From the NCBI GenBank assembly GCA_000433875.1, contig HF993346.1:1-64000 (forward strand): 64,000 nt of DNA, in the 5' to 3' direction. The DNA comes from Firmicutes bacterium CAG:884. Its GTDB lineage: Bacteria > Bacillota_I > Bacilli_A > RF39 > UBA660. The position numbers were made by a program, and so were the translations under genes. Of this stretch, positions 8,901-19,174 are shown in pieces (position 1 is the first letter of the stretch; each line of letters begins with the position of its first letter). The notes under the pieces are model-generated. The model did no database searches, was not told the origin of the DNA, and saw only the letters and a program-made list of their open reading frames with translations.

Positions 8901-9617
8901 ATTTATGTTTCAACTCCTGTATTTGAAGGTGCAACTAGAGGCGAAATAATTGATGCTTTGAAAGAAGCTGGATTAGATGAAGATGGTAAGACTGTTTTAT
9001 ATAATGGTAGAACAGGTGAACCTTATGATAATAGAATAAGCGTTGGTGTAATGTATATGATCAAGCTTCACCATATGGTTGATGATAAGTTGCACGCTCG
9101 TTCAACTGGACCATACAGTACAGTTACACAACAACCACTTGGCGGAAAGGCTCAATTTGGTGGTCAGAGATTTGGTGAAATGGAAGTTTGGGCATTATAT
9201 GCTTATGGTGCTGCTAATGTTTTACAAGAAATGATGACTGTTAAATCAGATGATGTTGTTGGCCGTGTTAAAGTATATGAGGCTTTAGTTAAAGGTGAAC
9301 CAATACCTAAATCTGGTGTTCCAGAAAGCTTTAAAGTATTAATTAAAGAATTCCAAGCTTTAGGGCTTGATATAACAGTACTTGGTCAAGATGATAAGTT
9401 CCACGAATTAAAAGAACTTGAAGAAAAAGAGACTAATACTGGTCTTCCAGAAAACGAAGAAGATAAAATAATTGATTTGAATTTATCAGATGATGAAGTT
9501 AGTGCGACAGAAGAAACCGTAGCTGAAGAGTTGGATGAATTTGAAGATGAAGCATTAAGCGATGAAGAAATTGAACAAGATTTCATTGATGCTTATGAGA
9601 AAGGGGAGATTGAATAA
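5988..9617 (+). CDS. rpoB: DNA-directed RNA polymerase subunit beta
   Basis: 1209 residues with all hallmark motifs: the rifampicin region around residues 459-490, [29 protein letters not shown] and [11 protein letters not shown]. RpoB forms the catalytic core with RpoC. The C-terminus ends in an acidic extension of about 50 residues. At the E. coli positions H526 and S531 this protein has Asn (N479) and Thr (T484), and A532 is Cys; Asn at 526 is a known cause of rifampicin insensitivity in Mollicutes. The start follows AGGGGTGAATTA. The stop overlaps the rpoC start by one base. Confidence 0.99.
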   Translation: MAFNVKKYGDYRERRSYAKTKNSVELSNLLEIQKKSYDWFMTDGIKEVFEDIFPVESFTGNLILEFGDFFFEAPRYNIKECKDRYSTYASPLKVEVRLFNQETGEVKEQEIYLGDMPIMTDSGSFVINGAERVIVSQLVRSPSVYFGREVDKNGRVCITSQVIPTRGTWLEYETDTRGVIYVRIDRTRKVPVTTLLRAIGLSNDEDILSVFGEDDYLQKTIEKDVNKNTDEALIDIHSKLRPGEPSTLDSAKNQLVSKFFDAFRYDLAKVGRYKFNKKLNVLERMLGLTLAEDIKKNNEVVLEKGTIITKDNLEVLKDALEAGFGIKEVPFNTALDEEIPVCNIQVVKVFDKNDPTKIVRVVGNDQTLTVKRLTISDIYASVSYYLNLLGGIGNFDEIDHLSNRRVRQVGELLQNQFRIGIARIERVIRDRMSTQDIAEVTPKTLINIRPLTAAIKEFFGSSQLSQFMDQTNPIAELTNKRRLTCLGPGGLARDRAGMDVRDVNPSHYGRLCPIESPEGQNIGLITSLASYARVNDYGFIMTPYRKVVNCKLTDEIVYMTADEEMDYYISQATVNINDDGEITDSRVPARYRDDNVIIEKEKVDFIDVSPQQVVSITTSGIPFLEHDDGKRALMGANMQRQALPLITTEAPRVGTGVEAIAARDSGTVVISNTDGIVDYVDGKKIIIKNMSGNSETYWLNGFERSNNGTCYHQKPIVRVGDSVRRGQVIGDGPSTNKGELALGKNVTVAFMNYDGYNYEDAVILNERLVKDDVYTSIHIESYQIECRDTKLGPEEFTRDIPNVGEDARRNLDENGIIRIGTEVKDDDILVGKVTPKGMAELTSEEKLLHAIFGEKTREVRDTSLRVPHGGEGIVHDVKVFTKEDTDELPPGVFKIVRVYIAQKRKIQVGDKMAGRHGNKGVISLILPEEDMPYLADGTPVDILLNPLGVPSRMNLGQILEMHLGAAAEKLNIYVSTPVFEGATRGEIIDALKEAGLDEDGKTVLYNGRTGEPYDNRISVGVMYMIKLHHMVDDKLHARSTGPYSTVTQQPLGGKAQFGGQRFGEMEVWALYAYGAANVLQEMMTVKSDDVVGRVKVYEALVKGEPIPKSGVPESFKVLIKEFQALGLDITVLGQDDKFHELKELEEKETNTGLPENEEDKIIDLNLSDDEVSATEETVAEELDEFEDEALSDEEIEQDFIDAYEKGEIE

Positions 9618-12600
9618 TGGATGTAAATGATTTTGAAGGAATAAGAATTTCCATCGCATCTCCTGAAAAAATAAGAGCTTGGTCATATGGAGAGGTTAAA
9701 AAAGCAGAAACAATCAACTATCGTACTTTAAAACCAGAAAGAGATGGGTTGTTTTGTGAAAAGATTTTTGGACCTACAAAAGATTTTGAATGCTCTTGTG
9801 GAAAATATAAAAGATTAAGATATAAAAATATCGTTTGTGATAAATGTGGAGTTGAAGTTACACGTGCTAAGGTACGTCGTGAGAGAATGGGACACATTGA
9901 ACTTGCAACTCCTGTTTCCCACATTTGGTTCTTTAAGGGTGTGCCTTCAAGAATGGGACTTGTTCTTGATATGTCTCCAAGAGATTTAGAAGAAGTATTA
10001 TACTTTGTATCATATGTTGTTTTGGATCCAGGAAGTGCACCACTTGAAAAGAAACAAACTATTTCTGATAAAGAATATAGAGCTTATTATGAAAAATATG
10101 GTAACTCATTTAGAGTTGGTATGGGCGCTGAAGCTATAAAAGAATTACTTTTACAAGTTGATATTGAAAAAGAAGTAGAAAATATTAAGGAAGAAATAGC
10201 AGCTATTAAAGATTCAGCTAGTCAAAAAAGAGTTAGGTTAATTAAAAGACTTGATGTATTAAATGCATTTTTAGAGTCAGGTAATCAACCATCTTGGATG
10301 ATTTTAGATGCTCTTCCTGTAATTCCACCTGATTTAAGACCAATGTTACAACTTGATGGTGGAAGATTCGCGACTTCTGATTTAAATGATTTATATAGAA
10401 GAGTTATAAATCGTAATAACAGACTTAAAAAGTTAATGGAATTAGGTGCGCCTTCTATAATTATTCAAAATGAAAAACGTATGCTTCAAGAAGCTGTAGA
10501 TGCTTTATTTGATAATGGTAGAAGAGGAAGAAATATAACAGGTGCTGGTAATAGACCACTAAAGTCTTTATCAAATATGTTAAAAGGTAAACAAGGTCGT
10601 TTCCGTCAAAACTTACTTGGTAAACGTGTTGACTATTCTGGTCGTTCAGTTATCGTTGTTGGTCCTTCATTAAAAATGTATGAATGTGGTATTCCAAAAG
10701 ATATGGCTCTTGAATTATTTAAACCACATGTTATAAATGGTTTAGTTACAAAAGAATTAGCATCTAATATTAAAGCTGCTAAGAAGATGATTGATAATAA
10801 AGATCCAAGAGTATGGGATATTGTTGAAGAAAAAATGAAAGAACATCCGGTTATGTTAAACCGTGCTCCTACATTACATAGACTTGGTATTCAAGCGTTT
10901 GAACCAAAATTAATTGGTGGAAAGGTTATTAGACTTCACCCTCTAGTTTGTACAGCTTTCAATGCTGATTTCGATGGTGACCAAATGGCTGTTCACTTAC
11001 CAATTTCTGAAGAGGCTCAAGCTGAGGCTAGAATATTGATGTTAGGTGCAAATAACATTCTATCTCCAAAGGATGGAAAACCTATTGTTACACCGGGACA
11101 AGATATGGTATTAGGTAACTATTACTTATCTATTGAAAGAAAAGGTCTTGAAGGTGAGGGTAGAGTATTTAAGAGTCCAGATGCTGTGCTTATGGCATAT
11201 GAGAGAAGAGAAATTACTCTTCATACGAGAATTGCTTTACCTACTAAGTCATTTAGACACAAATTATTCCCAGAAGAATATATGGATAAATATTTAGTTA
11301 CAACACCTGGTAAGATTATATTTAATGAAATATTCCCAGATAGTTATCAATATATAAACGAAGGTAGTACTGAAAATATTGAAGTTATGACTCCAAGTAA
11401 ATTCTTCTTGAGTAAAGGAACTGATATTAAATCTACTATAGCAGAAATGCCTATAACAAATGCATTTAATAAAGGTGTGCTTGGTAAGTTAATTGCTCAA
11501 ATATATAAGAGATATGCTACAACTGAAACTTCAGTTATGCTTGATAAATTAAAAGATTTAGGTTTTAAACATTCAGCTTTATCAGGTATTTCAATTGCAA
11601 TATCAGATGTTGTTGAAAGTGTTAAGAAACCAGAAATAATTGCTTCATCACAAGCTCTTGTTGATACAATTAATAAACAGTTCAAGAGAGGTTTGATTAC
11701 TGATGAAGAAAGATATAACAAGGTTATTGAGACTTGGACAAAAGCTAAGGCTGAGATTCAAGCTGAATTAAAAGAAACTGTTGAGAATGATTTGAAGAAT
11801 AATCCAAATCCAAATCCAATATACTTAATGATGGATTCTAAGGCTCGTGGTGATATTAATTCCCATACACAATTATGTGGTATGCGTGGATTATTTACTA
11901 ACCCATCGGGTGGTCAAGTAGAAATACCGGTTATTTCATCATTTAGTGAGGGTGTGTCAATTTCTGAGTTCTTTATTTCAACTCATGGTACTCGTAAGGG
12001 TGCGGTTGATACAGCTCTTAAAACAGCGGATGCTGGTTACTTAACAAGAAGACTTGTTGATGTTGTACAAGATATTATTGTTCGTGATGATGATTGTGGA
12101 ACTGATCAAGGTATGGTAGTTCGTGCATTTATAAATGAAAATGATGGAACTGTTGTTGAGTCATTTAAGGAAAGAATTTCTGGTAGATATACTGCTAAGA
12201 ATGTTATTGATCCTAAAACAAAAGAGATTATTTGTGAAAGAAATACATATATTACTGAACAACTTGCTGATAAGATATGTAAGGCTGGTATTGAAGAAAT
12301 ATCAATTAGAACTGTTTTAACTTGTAAGTCTGATCATGGTGTATGTCGTATGTGTTACGGCCGTAACTTAGCAACTGGTTCAATTGTTGAAACTGGTGAG
12401 GCTGTTGGTATAATGGCTGCTCAATCTATTGGTGAACCTGGTACACAGTTAACTATGAAAAACTTTAATACTGGTGGTGTTGCTGGTGGAGATGATATTA
12501 CACAAGGTTTACCTCGTGTTCAAGAGTTATTTGAAGCTAGAATACCAAAAGGAAAGGCTACTATTTCTGAGATTAATGGTGTTGTTACTAAGATCGAAGA

Positions 12601-13270
12601 TGATGGTGGTAAATGGGTTATTACAGTAGCGAATGATGCTGATAAGAAGGAGCATACTTCTAATTATGGCGCTAAGCTTGCTGTTGAGTTAAATCAAGAG
12701 GTTAAGGCTGGTCAAAGATTAACTCATGGTGCTATTTCACCTAAAGAGTTATTAACTGTTACTGATCCTATTACTGTACAAAATTATATACTTCTTGAAA
12801 TACAAAAGGTATATCGTTCACAGGGTATTGATATTAGTGATAAGCACGTTGAGATAATGGCTAAGAGAATGATTTCTAAGATTAAGATTATTAATAGTGG
12901 TGATACTTTATTCTTACCTGGTACAATGGTTAATATTAATGAGTTTACTGATACTAATAAGAGCTTTATTCTTGAAGGAAAGGTTCCTGCTACTGGTAGA
13001 CCAGTATTACTTGGTATTACTAAGGCTTCTCTTGAAACTGATTCATTCTTATCTGCTGCATCATTCCAAGAGACTACTAGAATCTTAACTGATGCTGCTA
13101 TACATGGTAAGATTGATCATTTAAATGGTTTAAAAGAAAATGTTATTATTGGTAAGTTAATTCCTGCTGGAACTGGTTGTAAGAAATACAGAAATGTAGA
13201 GTATAAACTTAAAAATGATGTTATTGATACAGAACCTTTAGATGTATTAGAACAACAATTAATGGATTAA
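9617..13270 (+). CDS. rpoC: DNA-directed RNA polymerase subunit beta'
   Basis: 1217 residues. It has the N-terminal zinc site (CSCGKY...CDKCG, about residues 57-78), the catalytic [12 protein letters not shown] loop (about 449-460) with the three Mg-binding Asp, and a second zinc cluster ending [13 protein letters not shown]. The ATG overlaps the rpoB stop (TAATG), giving coupled translation. The length is that of Firmicutes beta' and no insertion is evident. It ends the operon. Confidence 0.99.
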   Translation: MDVNDFEGIRISIASPEKIRAWSYGEVKKAETINYRTLKPERDGLFCEKIFGPTKDFECSCGKYKRLRYKNIVCDKCGVEVTRAKVRRERMGHIELATPVSHIWFFKGVPSRMGLVLDMSPRDLEEVLYFVSYVVLDPGSAPLEKKQTISDKEYRAYYEKYGNSFRVGMGAEAIKELLLQVDIEKEVENIKEEIAAIKDSASQKRVRLIKRLDVLNAFLESGNQPSWMILDALPVIPPDLRPMLQLDGGRFATSDLNDLYRRVINRNNRLKKLMELGAPSIIIQNEKRMLQEAVDALFDNGRRGRNITGAGNRPLKSLSNMLKGKQGRFRQNLLGKRVDYSGRSVIVVGPSLKMYECGIPKDMALELFKPHVINGLVTKELASNIKAAKKMIDNKDPRVWDIVEEKMKEHPVMLNRAPTLHRLGIQAFEPKLIGGKVIRLHPLVCTAFNADFDGDQMAVHLPISEEAQAEARILMLGANNILSPKDGKPIVTPGQDMVLGNYYLSIERKGLEGEGRVFKSPDAVLMAYERREITLHTRIALPTKSFRHKLFPEEYMDKYLVTTPGKIIFNEIFPDSYQYINEGSTENIEVMTPSKFFLSKGTDIKSTIAEMPITNAFNKGVLGKLIAQIYKRYATTETSVMLDKLKDLGFKHSALSGISIAISDVVESVKKPEIIASSQALVDTINKQFKRGLITDEERYNKVIETWTKAKAEIQAELKETVENDLKNNPNPNPIYLMMDSKARGDINSHTQLCGMRGLFTNPSGGQVEIPVISSFSEGVSISEFFISTHGTRKGAVDTALKTADAGYLTRRLVDVVQDIIVRDDDCGTDQGMVVRAFINENDGTVVESFKERISGRYTAKNVIDPKTKEIICERNTYITEQLADKICKAGIEEISIRTVLTCKSDHGVCRMCYGRNLATGSIVETGEAVGIMAAQSIGEPGTQLTMKNFNTGGVAGGDDITQGLPRVQELFEARIPKGKATISEINGVVTKIEDDGGKWVITVANDADKKEHTSNYGAKLAVELNQEVKAGQRLTHGAISPKELLTVTDPITVQNYILLEIQKVYRSQGIDISDKHVEIMAKRMISKIKIINSGDTLFLPGTMVNINEFTDTNKSFILEGKVPATGRPVLLGITKASLETDSFLSAASFQETTRILTDAAIHGKIDHLNGLKENVIIGKLIPAGTGCKKYRNVEYKLKNDVIDTEPLDVLEQQLMD

Positions 13271-13297
13271 AAAACTAGAGAAATCTAGTTTTTTTCT
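13271..13297 (+). terminator. Terminator of the rpoBC operon
   Basis: AAAACTAGA-GAAA-TCTAGTTTT followed by a T-run, directly after the rpoC stop. Confidence 0.9.
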
Positions 13298-13333
13298 TAA
13301 TTTTGTGTTGATTGAACAATTTATATATTGTAA

Positions 13334-13564
13334 ATTAATACATCAAATGTAACAGATATATATTGTATGTTTCGGAATTGTTCAGAAATAAATATAATGA
13401 ATATAACAAGTACAACTTATTATTCAAATATGTTTAGTAATACTTTAACTGATCCTGATGCATATGTTATAATTGGTTATACTACTGAAACGCAATCTAT
13501 TGCTGAAGCAATGAAATCAACAGCTGGTAGTAGTTCATCTAAAATAACCTTAAAACAAATATAA
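13334..13564 (+). pseudogene. DUF285 protein remnant (C-terminal fragment)
   Basis: After an in-frame TAA at 13331, the frame reads INTSNVTDIY then CMFRNCSE: part of one DUF285 repeat, then the non-repeat tail that ends the intact homologue at 33581 and the gene ending at 712. There is no signal peptide, no upstream start with a ribosome-binding site, and only about 76 codons. It is best seen as the leftover 3' end of a BspA-like gene. It lies just behind the rpoC terminator and has the same orientation as the other copies. Confidence 0.8.
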
Positions 13565-13588
13565 AAAAGAGAATTAATTTCTCTTTTT
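13564..13588. terminator. Bidirectional terminator
   Basis: AAAAAGAGAA pairs with TTCTCTTTTT around a five-base loop. It has A- and T-rich flanks and separates the DUF285 remnant from the convergent glycosyltransferase gene. Confidence 0.75.
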
Positions 13589-14519
13589 ATTTTTCTATAT
13601 TAGTTTCTTTTACAATATAAATAGGCCTTTTTTTAGTTTCTAAATAAGTTTTAGATAAATATTCACCAATTATACCAGTACAGAATAATTGAATACCACT
13701 TACAAAGAAAATAATACAAGCTAAACTTGGCCAACCATTTACAGGATCACCAAAACATAATGTTTTAACAATTATAACAATAATCATTATAAATGAAACA
13801 AAACAGAATAGCATACCTATAAATGCAGCAATTGTAAGTGGAGTAGTAGTAAATGCTACAATACCCTCAATTGCATAACCAAATAATTTCCAAAATGACC
13901 ATTTGGTTTCTCCAGCAACTCTTTCAATGTTTTCATATTCAAGCCATTTAGTATTGTATCCAACAAAGCTAAATAAGCCTTTTGAATATCTATTGTATTC
14001 TTTTAATTCAAGAATTGAATTAACCATTTGTCTAGTCATTAGCCTAAAATCTCTTGCACCATCAACCATTTCAACTTTGGACATTTTATTAATAATTTTA
14101 TAAAACATACGTGCAAAGAAACTTCTAATTGGTGGTTCACCTTTTCTTGTAACTCTTCTTGTACCAATACAATCATAACCTTCTTCTTCAATTGATCTAA
14201 CCATTTCAGGAAGTAAACTGGGTGGATCTTGTAAATCTGCATCCATTATTGTAATATAATCACCACTTGATAATTCTAAACCAGCAAGCATAGCAGCTTC
14301 TTTACCAAAGTTTCTTGAAAAATGAACATATTTAACCCTTTTATCTTTTTTACTTAATTCTTTTACAATATCTATTGTTTTATCTTTTGAACCATCATTA
14401 ACAAAAATGAATTCAAAATCATTCTTCATAGATTTGCTCACTTTATCTATTTCCTCATAAAAGAAAGGAATAGCTTCTTCTTCATTGTAACAAGGTACAA
14501 CAATACTTAATTTTTTCAT
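13587..14519 (-). CDS. Family 2 glycosyltransferase, polyprenyl-phosphate type (GtrB/DPM1-like)
   Basis: 310 residues. The N-terminal GT-A domain starts KLSIVVPCYNEEEAI, has the DADLQDPP metal and nucleotide-sugar motif (about residues 89-96), and a later FRLMTRQ segment. Two membrane helices lie in the C-terminal third (about 225-285). Such enzymes transfer a sugar from a nucleotide donor to undecaprenyl phosphate for surface glycan decoration. The start taken is the ATG at 14519 behind GGAGGG; the frame stays open 15 codons upstream, but without a ribosome-binding site. The gene stands alone. Confidence 0.9.
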   Translation of the reverse strand: MKKLSIVVPCYNEEEAIPFFYEEIDKVSKSMKNDFEFIFVNDGSKDKTIDIVKELSKKDKRVKYVHFSRNFGKEAAMLAGLELSSGDYITIMDADLQDPPSLLPEMVRSIEEEGYDCIGTRRVTRKGEPPIRSFFARMFYKIINKMSKVEMVDGARDFRLMTRQMVNSILELKEYNRYSKGLFSFVGYNTKWLEYENIERVAGETKWSFWKLFGYAIEGIVAFTTTPLTIAAFIGMLFCFVSFIMIIVIIVKTLCFGDPVNGWPSLACIIFFVSGIQLFCTGIIGEYLSKTYLETKKRPIYIVKETNIEK

Positions 14520-14620
14520 ATTACCCTCCAAGTACATTATAGCAAAAAAAAGAAAATAAAACAAATAGTTCCTTTACATATCTTTACTTTAAAGCTAAAA
14601 TATATTTAGGAGGAAATAAA

Positions 14621-15193
14621 ATGGATCTATTATTAGCGTCTTCATCAAAATTTAAAACAGAAATATTAAATAAAGTATGTTTATATCATAAATGTATAAA
14701 TAGTAATTTTGATGAATCAAAAATTAAGTGTAAAAATCCTTATAAAAAAGTCAAATTACTTGCGCTTAATAAAGCAAAAAGTATAAAAGAAAAAGGTATA
14801 ATAATTGGACTCGATACAATTGTTTTAGTAAATAATAAGATATTAGAAAAGCCTTCATCATTAGAAGAAGCAAGAAAATATTTAGAAATATCATCGAATA
14901 GAACTGTAAAAGTTATAACAGGATATGCAATTATAAATGGAAATAAAATAATTAATTCTTATGCTGTAACAAAGGTAAAGTTTAATAAAATAAGTAAAGA
15001 AGATATTGATTATTATTTGAAAAACGAAAAAGATGCTTTATATGTATCAGGTTTTGTAATTGAAGGAATGATGAGCAACTATATAAATAAAATAAATGGA
15101 AGCTTTTATAACATATTAGGTGTACCAGTTGAAGAAATATATAAAAATTTGAAAAAGATGGGATATAACTTAAATATGTTTAAAAAGTCTTAA
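14621..15193 (+). CDS. maf: Maf family nucleotide pyrophosphatase
   Basis: 190 residues. The N-terminal LLLASSSKFKTEIL corresponds to the Maf LASxSPRRxELL motif (the RR pair is replaced by KF). GLDTIV carries the catalytic Asp and GSFYNILGVPV is the C-terminal signature. Maf proteins hydrolyse dTTP, UTP or modified nucleotides and affect septation. A TAGGAGG site precedes the ATG. It heads a run of plus-strand genes that ends in trmD. Confidence 0.88.
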   Translation: MDLLLASSSKFKTEILNKVCLYHKCINSNFDESKIKCKNPYKKVKLLALNKAKSIKEKGIIIGLDTIVLVNNKILEKPSSLEEARKYLEISSNRTVKVITGYAIINGNKIINSYAVTKVKFNKISKEDIDYYLKNEKDALYVSGFVIEGMMSNYINKINGSFYNILGVPVEEIYKNLKKMGYNLNMFKKS

Positions 15194-15229
15194 TAATATG
15201 ATATAATTTTATTATGAAAAGAGGTTTGT

Positions 15230-15625
15230 ATGAAAAGAGGATTTACGGTTACGGAATTACTTGCAACTATTATAATAATTGGAATAATCGGCACAATTGG
15301 TGTTGTTGTATTTGATAATATTGTACATAATATGCGAATAAAAGCATTTAATGCTCAAAAGGAAAGTATTGTTTTATCAGCTGAAAAATGGTTAAAAGAT
15401 AAAAGAGGAACAGATGATTTTCCTATCTTTGATGTTACTAACGATTATAAAGTGAATGTTACATTAAGTAAATTATTAAATGAAGAATTAATTGAAAAAG
15501 ATTTGTGCAACCAAGAAGAAAGACTAAAGATTAATTATGATAATTCATATGTTGAAATTAAAGAAAATGGTAAAACATATGAATACAAACTTGTAATAAA
15601 TAATACAAAGGAAGCGTGCAAATGA
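15230..15625 (+). CDS. Type IV pilin-like prepilin (pseudopilin)
   Basis: 131 residues. A short basic leader, KRG, is followed by the prepilin cleavage and methylation motif FTVTELLATIIIIGIIG, with Glu at position 5 after the predicted cleavage site, and one hydrophobic helix. The rest is an unassigned globular domain. Such proteins need a prepilin peptidase and an assembly ATPase, neither of which lies nearby. A TATAAT at 15202-15207 and an AGAGG precede the gene. The stop overlaps the next start by four bases (ATGA). Confidence 0.82.
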   Translation: MKRGFTVTELLATIIIIGIIGTIGVVVFDNIVHNMRIKAFNAQKESIVLSAEKWLKDKRGTDDFPIFDVTNDYKVNVTLSKLLNEELIEKDLCNQEERLKINYDNSYVEIKENGKTYEYKLVINNTKEACK

Positions 15626-16347
15626 TATATACATCAATAGAAAATGAACATATAAAAGAAATAAAAAAATTAAATAATAAAAAATATCGTGATTTAAATG
15701 GTAAGTTTATTATTGAAGGAAAACATTTAGTTGAAGAAGCCATTAAAAATAATTTGGTAGAAGAAATATTACTTTTAGAAGGAAATAATGAAAAATATGA
15801 TGTTAAAACTAATTATGTAAATGGAAAAGTAATGAAATATATAACAGAACTTGATAATCCATCTAAAATAATAGGTATTTGTCATAAGAAAAATGATAAA
15901 ATACAAGGAAATCATATATTAATACTTGATGATATTCAAGATCCCGGTAATTTAGGAACAATAATTAGATCGGCTGTTGCTTTTAATATTGATACAATAA
16001 TATTATCAAAAACAGGAGTTGATTTATATAATTCTAAAGTATTAAGATCTACACAAGGAATGATATTTAATATAAATATAGTAGTATCTGATATAAAAGA
16101 AGAAATATTAAAATTAAAAAATGATAATTATAAAATACTTACAACTAATGTAGAAGGTGGAAAATTAGTAAAGTCTATTGAAAAAAATCAAAAATTTGCT
16201 ATAATAATTGGTAATGAAGGAAAAGGCGTTTCTAAAGAAATTAAAGAGTTAAGTGATGAGTATATTTATATAGAAATGAATAAAAAATGTGAAAGCTTAA
16301 ATGCTGCGGTTGCAACAAGTATAATTTTGTATGAATTAAGTAGGTGA
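15622..16347 (+). CDS. TrmH/SpoU family RNA 2'-O-methyltransferase (RlmB-like)
   Basis: 241 residues. An N-terminal substrate-binding domain includes NGKFIIEGKHLVEEAI. The SpoU catalytic domain shows ILDDIQDPGNLGTIIRSA, IIGNEGKGVSKEI and LNAAVATSIILYEL: the three trefoil-knot motifs of 2'-O-ribose methyltransferases acting on rRNA or tRNA. The ATG at 15622 overlaps the pseudopilin TGA; the GTG six bases earlier is less likely. The precise RNA target cannot be told from the sequence. Confidence 0.92.
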   Translation: MIYTSIENEHIKEIKKLNNKKYRDLNGKFIIEGKHLVEEAIKNNLVEEILLLEGNNEKYDVKTNYVNGKVMKYITELDNPSKIIGICHKKNDKIQGNHILILDDIQDPGNLGTIIRSAVAFNIDTIILSKTGVDLYNSKVLRSTQGMIFNINIVVSDIKEEILKLKNDNYKILTTNVEGGKLVKSIEKNQKFAIIIGNEGKGVSKEIKELSDEYIYIEMNKKCESLNAAVATSIILYELSR

Positions 16348-16352
16348 TTAAA

Positions 16353-16811
16353 ATGATATATGTAGGAAAAATAGTAAATACACACGGAATTAAAGGTGAA
16401 TTAAGAATTCTTTCAAACTTTAAATATAAAAATGAAATATTTAAAATTAATAATTTCCTATATATAGATAATATAAAATATCAAATAAGAACTTATAGAA
16501 AACATAAAAATTATGATATGGTAACATTAAATGATTATAACAATATAAATGATGTTTTATTTTTAAAGGGTAAACAAGTTTATTCATTAAGAGAATATGT
16601 TAAAGAAATATTACCAGAAGATTTGATTGGTTATGATGTTATATATGAAGGAGTAAAACAAGGAAAAGTTAAATATATAATGCAAAATAAGGTTCAAGAA
16701 ATATTAGTGACCGATACAAATAAAAAAATACTATTTTTAAAAGAATTTATTAATAATATAGATGATAATAAAAGGGAAATTGTTGTTGGAGGTGTGTTTG
16801 ATGAGAATTGA
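16353..16811 (+). CDS. rimM: 16S rRNA processing protein RimM
   Basis: 152 residues. The N-terminal domain starts VGKIVNTHGIKGELRI, the hallmark of RimM, and a PRC-barrel domain includes EDLIGYDVIYEG. RimM binds S19 and assists maturation of the 30S head. The ATG at 16353 is chosen because AGGTGATT lies just upstream; the GTG at 16344 is part of that site. It overlaps trmD by 11 bases, the usual rimM-trmD pairing. Confidence 0.94.
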   Translation: MIYVGKIVNTHGIKGELRILSNFKYKNEIFKINNFLYIDNIKYQIRTYRKHKNYDMVTLNDYNNINDVLFLKGKQVYSLREYVKEILPEDLIGYDVIYEGVKQGKVKYIMQNKVQEILVTDTNKKILFLKEFINNIDDNKREIVVGGVFDEN

Positions 16812-17484
16812 TATATTAAGTATATTTCCACACATGTTTGATGGATTTTTAAATGAATCTATAATAAAACGTGCGATTCAAAAGAAAATAGTAGAAATAA
16901 ATATTCATGATTTTCGCGAATTTTCAAAGGATCCTCATAAAAAAGTAGATGATTATCAATTTGGTGGTGGAGCTGGTATGATACTTATGCCAGAACCAAT
17001 ATATGATTGTGTTGAGAGTATAAGAGATGATGATTCGTATATAATTTTAATGACGCCACAAGGTGTAAGTTATAATCAAAAGAAAGCTAATGAATTAAAA
17101 CTAAAAAAACATTTAATTATAATATGTGGGCATTATGAAGGATTTGATGAAAGAATAAGGGCTTTAGCTGATCTTGAAGTTAGTATTGGTGATTATGTAT
17201 TAACTGGTGGTGAATTACCAAGTATGGTTATAACTGATAGTATTGTTAGATTATTAGATGGTGCAATTAAAGAAGAATCAACGGAAACAGAATCATTTAA
17301 TAATGGTTTACTTGATTATCCTGTATATACAAAACCAGTTAATTTTAGAGGAATGGAAGTTCCAAGTGTTTTATTGTCAGGACATCACGAAAATATAAAA
17401 AAATGGCGATATGAGGAAAGTTTAAAAAGGACTAAAGAGAGAAGACCAGACATATTAGAGGAGAAGACATATGGAGAACGTTAG
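16801..17484 (+). CDS. trmD: tRNA (guanine-N1)-methyltransferase TrmD
   Basis: 227 residues. It begins MRIDILSIFPHMF and contains DYQFGGGAGMILMPEPI, ICGHYEGFDERI and SIGDYVLTGGELP, the knot and SAM-binding signatures of TrmD. It makes m1G37 in tRNAs and so prevents frameshifting. The start is placed at the ATG after GGAGGTG, inside the rimM 3' end; the frame stays open upstream, but rimM occupies that stretch. Length is typical. Confidence 0.97.
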   Translation: MRIDILSIFPHMFDGFLNESIIKRAIQKKIVEINIHDFREFSKDPHKKVDDYQFGGGAGMILMPEPIYDCVESIRDDDSYIILMTPQGVSYNQKKANELKLKKHLIIICGHYEGFDERIRALADLEVSIGDYVLTGGELPSMVITDSIVRLLDGAIKEESTETESFNNGLLDYPVYTKPVNFRGMEVPSVLLSGHHENIKKWRYEESLKRTKERRPDILEEKTYGER

Positions 17485-17911
17485 ATATTTGTTAGTAAAA
17501 GATAAAAAAGAAGAGAGTTTAGAGACAGATTTAAAGAAAATACCAGGATTTGTTTTTAATCCTCAAAACAATATAAAATATGATGGTATATTAGTGGATG
17601 AGGTTAAATTAACTAAACCGGAATTAATTGAAAAAATACTTAAGAAAAAAATTAAAAGAAAATTAGCAATGTATACACAATTAATAATTGAATTAATTGA
17701 ATCAAGTGATGAAGATGATGGAACAATTGATATTGTTTTAAATGATTTAGAAAGATATAAAAGAGTAATTAGTAATAATTATAGAGTATATTTGAGTAAA
17801 AAATATTTGGATTTATTAGATAAAAAAATTGAATTACTTGAAAATGAACTTAAAACAAAACAAATGTTTTTGAAATTGAATGTCGAAGAAAAAAAGGGTA
17901 AGGCGAGATAA
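17471..17911 (+). CDS. Unknown protein, charged and helical
   Basis: 146 residues, not recognised. The first third contains DLKKIPGFVFNPQNN. The rest is rich in Lys, Glu and Leu with helix-like spacing (IELIESSDEDDG, then KKYLDLLDKKIELLENELKTK), suggesting a short coiled coil at about residues 110-135. No signal peptide or membrane helix is present. The start overlaps trmD by 14 bases behind GAGGAG, and the stop overlaps the next start by one base (TAATG), so it belongs to the trmD operon. Confidence 0.7.
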   Translation: MENVRYLLVKDKKEESLETDLKKIPGFVFNPQNNIKYDGILVDEVKLTKPELIEKILKKKIKRKLAMYTQLIIELIESSDEDDGTIDIVLNDLERYKRVISNNYRVYLSKKYLDLLDKKIELLENELKTKQMFLKLNVEEKKGKAR

Positions 17912-18321
17912 TGAAAGATAATTCGTTTGCATATGTTATATTAGCGCTTATTATTCTTGTCGGTTCTATCATTGTAGCATTTTTAGTTCCTGAAAAAAAG
18001 GAAGAATACAATATTATAACAACTATAAATGGTACTAAATATGAAGCAATAATTTATACAAATAATGTAGTTGCAGTTGGTTTTCATAGATGTATTGGAA
18101 ATAATTGTTTTAATGAAACAAAAGAATATAAATATTCTAAAGAAGTTATGAATGAACTTAGAAATATGATTAAAAGTTTTGATAATGATTTTGTAGAATA
18201 TGATAAGGATGAGATATATAATATTTTAATTTATGATACAAATACAGATAAAGCATTATATGATCCTGATAGTTATGAATTAATTAATTTAACAAATAGA
18301 TTGATTTTAGGACAAAAATAA
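17911..18321 (+). CDS. Unknown membrane-anchored protein
   Basis: 136 residues. One N-terminal membrane helix (about residues 5-26, FAYVILALIILVG...) is followed by a roughly 105-residue domain predicted to lie outside the cell, with a Cys pair in HRCIGNNCFN. No family is recognised. It is the last gene before a terminator and is translationally coupled to the gene before it. Confidence 0.65.
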   Translation: MKDNSFAYVILALIILVGSIIVAFLVPEKKEEYNIITTINGTKYEAIIYTNNVVAVGFHRCIGNNCFNETKEYKYSKEVMNELRNMIKSFDNDFVEYDKDEIYNILIYDTNTDKALYDPDSYELINLTNRLILGQK

Positions 18322-18347
18322 ATATACAAAAATTGTATATTTTTTTG
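18321..18347 (+). terminator. Terminator before sigG
   Basis: AATATACAA pairs with TTGTATATT around a three-base loop and is followed by a T-run. Confidence 0.85.
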
Positions 18348-18378
18348 TTATTTTATCATAACTAGATTAGGAGGAAAT

Positions 18379-19155
18379 ATGGCACGTCATAAAGTTGAGA
18401 TTGCGAATGTAAATACAGCAAATATTAAAGTATTAACTAATGAAGAAATGAAAGAACTATTTTTAAAAATGCAGATGGGAGATGAAAACGCTAGAAAAGA
18501 ATTAATTGAAGGTAATTTAAAACTTGTACTTTCTATTTTAAAAAAATATAATAATCGAACAGATAATATGGATGATTTATTTCAAATTGGAACAGTTGGA
18601 CTAATTAAAGCTATTAATAATTTTGATTTATCACACGAAGTTAAGTTTTCAACATATGCTGTTCCAATGATATTAGGAGAAGTGAAAAGGTATTTAAGAG
18701 ATAGTAATAGTATTAGAGTTGCGCGTTCAGTTAAAGATTTAGCATATAAAATATTAAAAGTAAAAGAAGAATTAATAAGGAAAAATGAAAAAGAACCAAC
18801 TGTTAAAGAAATAGCAGATGAATTAAAGGTATCGGAATATGAGGTTTGTAATGCTCTTAATTCAATGAAAGACACCATAAGTATATTTGAACCCGTTTAT
18901 ACAGATGGTGGAGATCCGATATATTTGTTTGATCAATTGGAAGATAAAAGAGGAAATACTTATTCAAAAGAAACTTTACTTGCTTTGAAAGAAGCGTTAA
19001 AAAAAATAAAAGAAAAAGAAAAATATATTTTATTAAAAAGATTTGTTGTTGGCAAAACGCAAACAGAACTTGCGGAAGAACTTGGAATATCACAAGCCCA
19101 AATATCAAGATTAGAACATATGGGAATTAGGCACATTAAACGATTAATTGAATAG
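18379..19155 (+). CDS. sigG: RNA polymerase sigma-G-type factor (forespore sigma factor)
   Basis: 258 residues, the length of SigG. It opens MARHKVEIANV, close to the B. subtilis SigG N-terminus. Region 2 includes GNLKLVLSIL, DDLFQIGTVGLIKAINNFD and VKFSTYAVPMILGEVKRYLRD; region 3 contains FEPVYTDGGDPIYLFDQL; region 4 has a helix-turn-helix with GKTQTELAEELGISQAQISRLE. SigG drives late forespore genes. ylmC follows 19 bases downstream, as in sporulating Bacilli. Sigma-F is the nearest alternative, but the N-terminus and neighbour favour SigG. Confidence 0.9.
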   Translation: MARHKVEIANVNTANIKVLTNEEMKELFLKMQMGDENARKELIEGNLKLVLSILKKYNNRTDNMDDLFQIGTVGLIKAINNFDLSHEVKFSTYAVPMILGEVKRYLRDSNSIRVARSVKDLAYKILKVKEELIRKNEKEPTVKEIADELKVSEYEVCNALNSMKDTISIFEPVYTDGGDPIYLFDQLEDKRGNTYSKETLLALKEALKKIKEKEKYILLKRFVVGKTQTELAEELGISQAQISRLEHMGIRHIKRLIE

Positions 19156-19174
19156 AATATTATAGAGGTGTTAT

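Noticed and set aside
9386..9586. Ser-rich minus-strand ORF within rpoB
   Set aside because: Antisense of the acidic RpoB tail; the Ser run is the complement of Asp/Glu codons.
12135..12320. Alternative-frame ORF within rpoC
   Set aside because: Same-strand shadow of rpoC with no ribosome-binding site. The ORF at 12897-13088 is rejected for the same reason.
5988..13270. Recoding of TGA to Trp as in Mycoplasma
   Set aside because: Trp is TGG throughout, and TGA ends several genes (e.g. 15625, 16347, 16811, 58409).
13903..14103. ORF antisense to the glycosyltransferase
   Set aside because: A shadow of the conserved GT2 gene, with no start signal or known domain.
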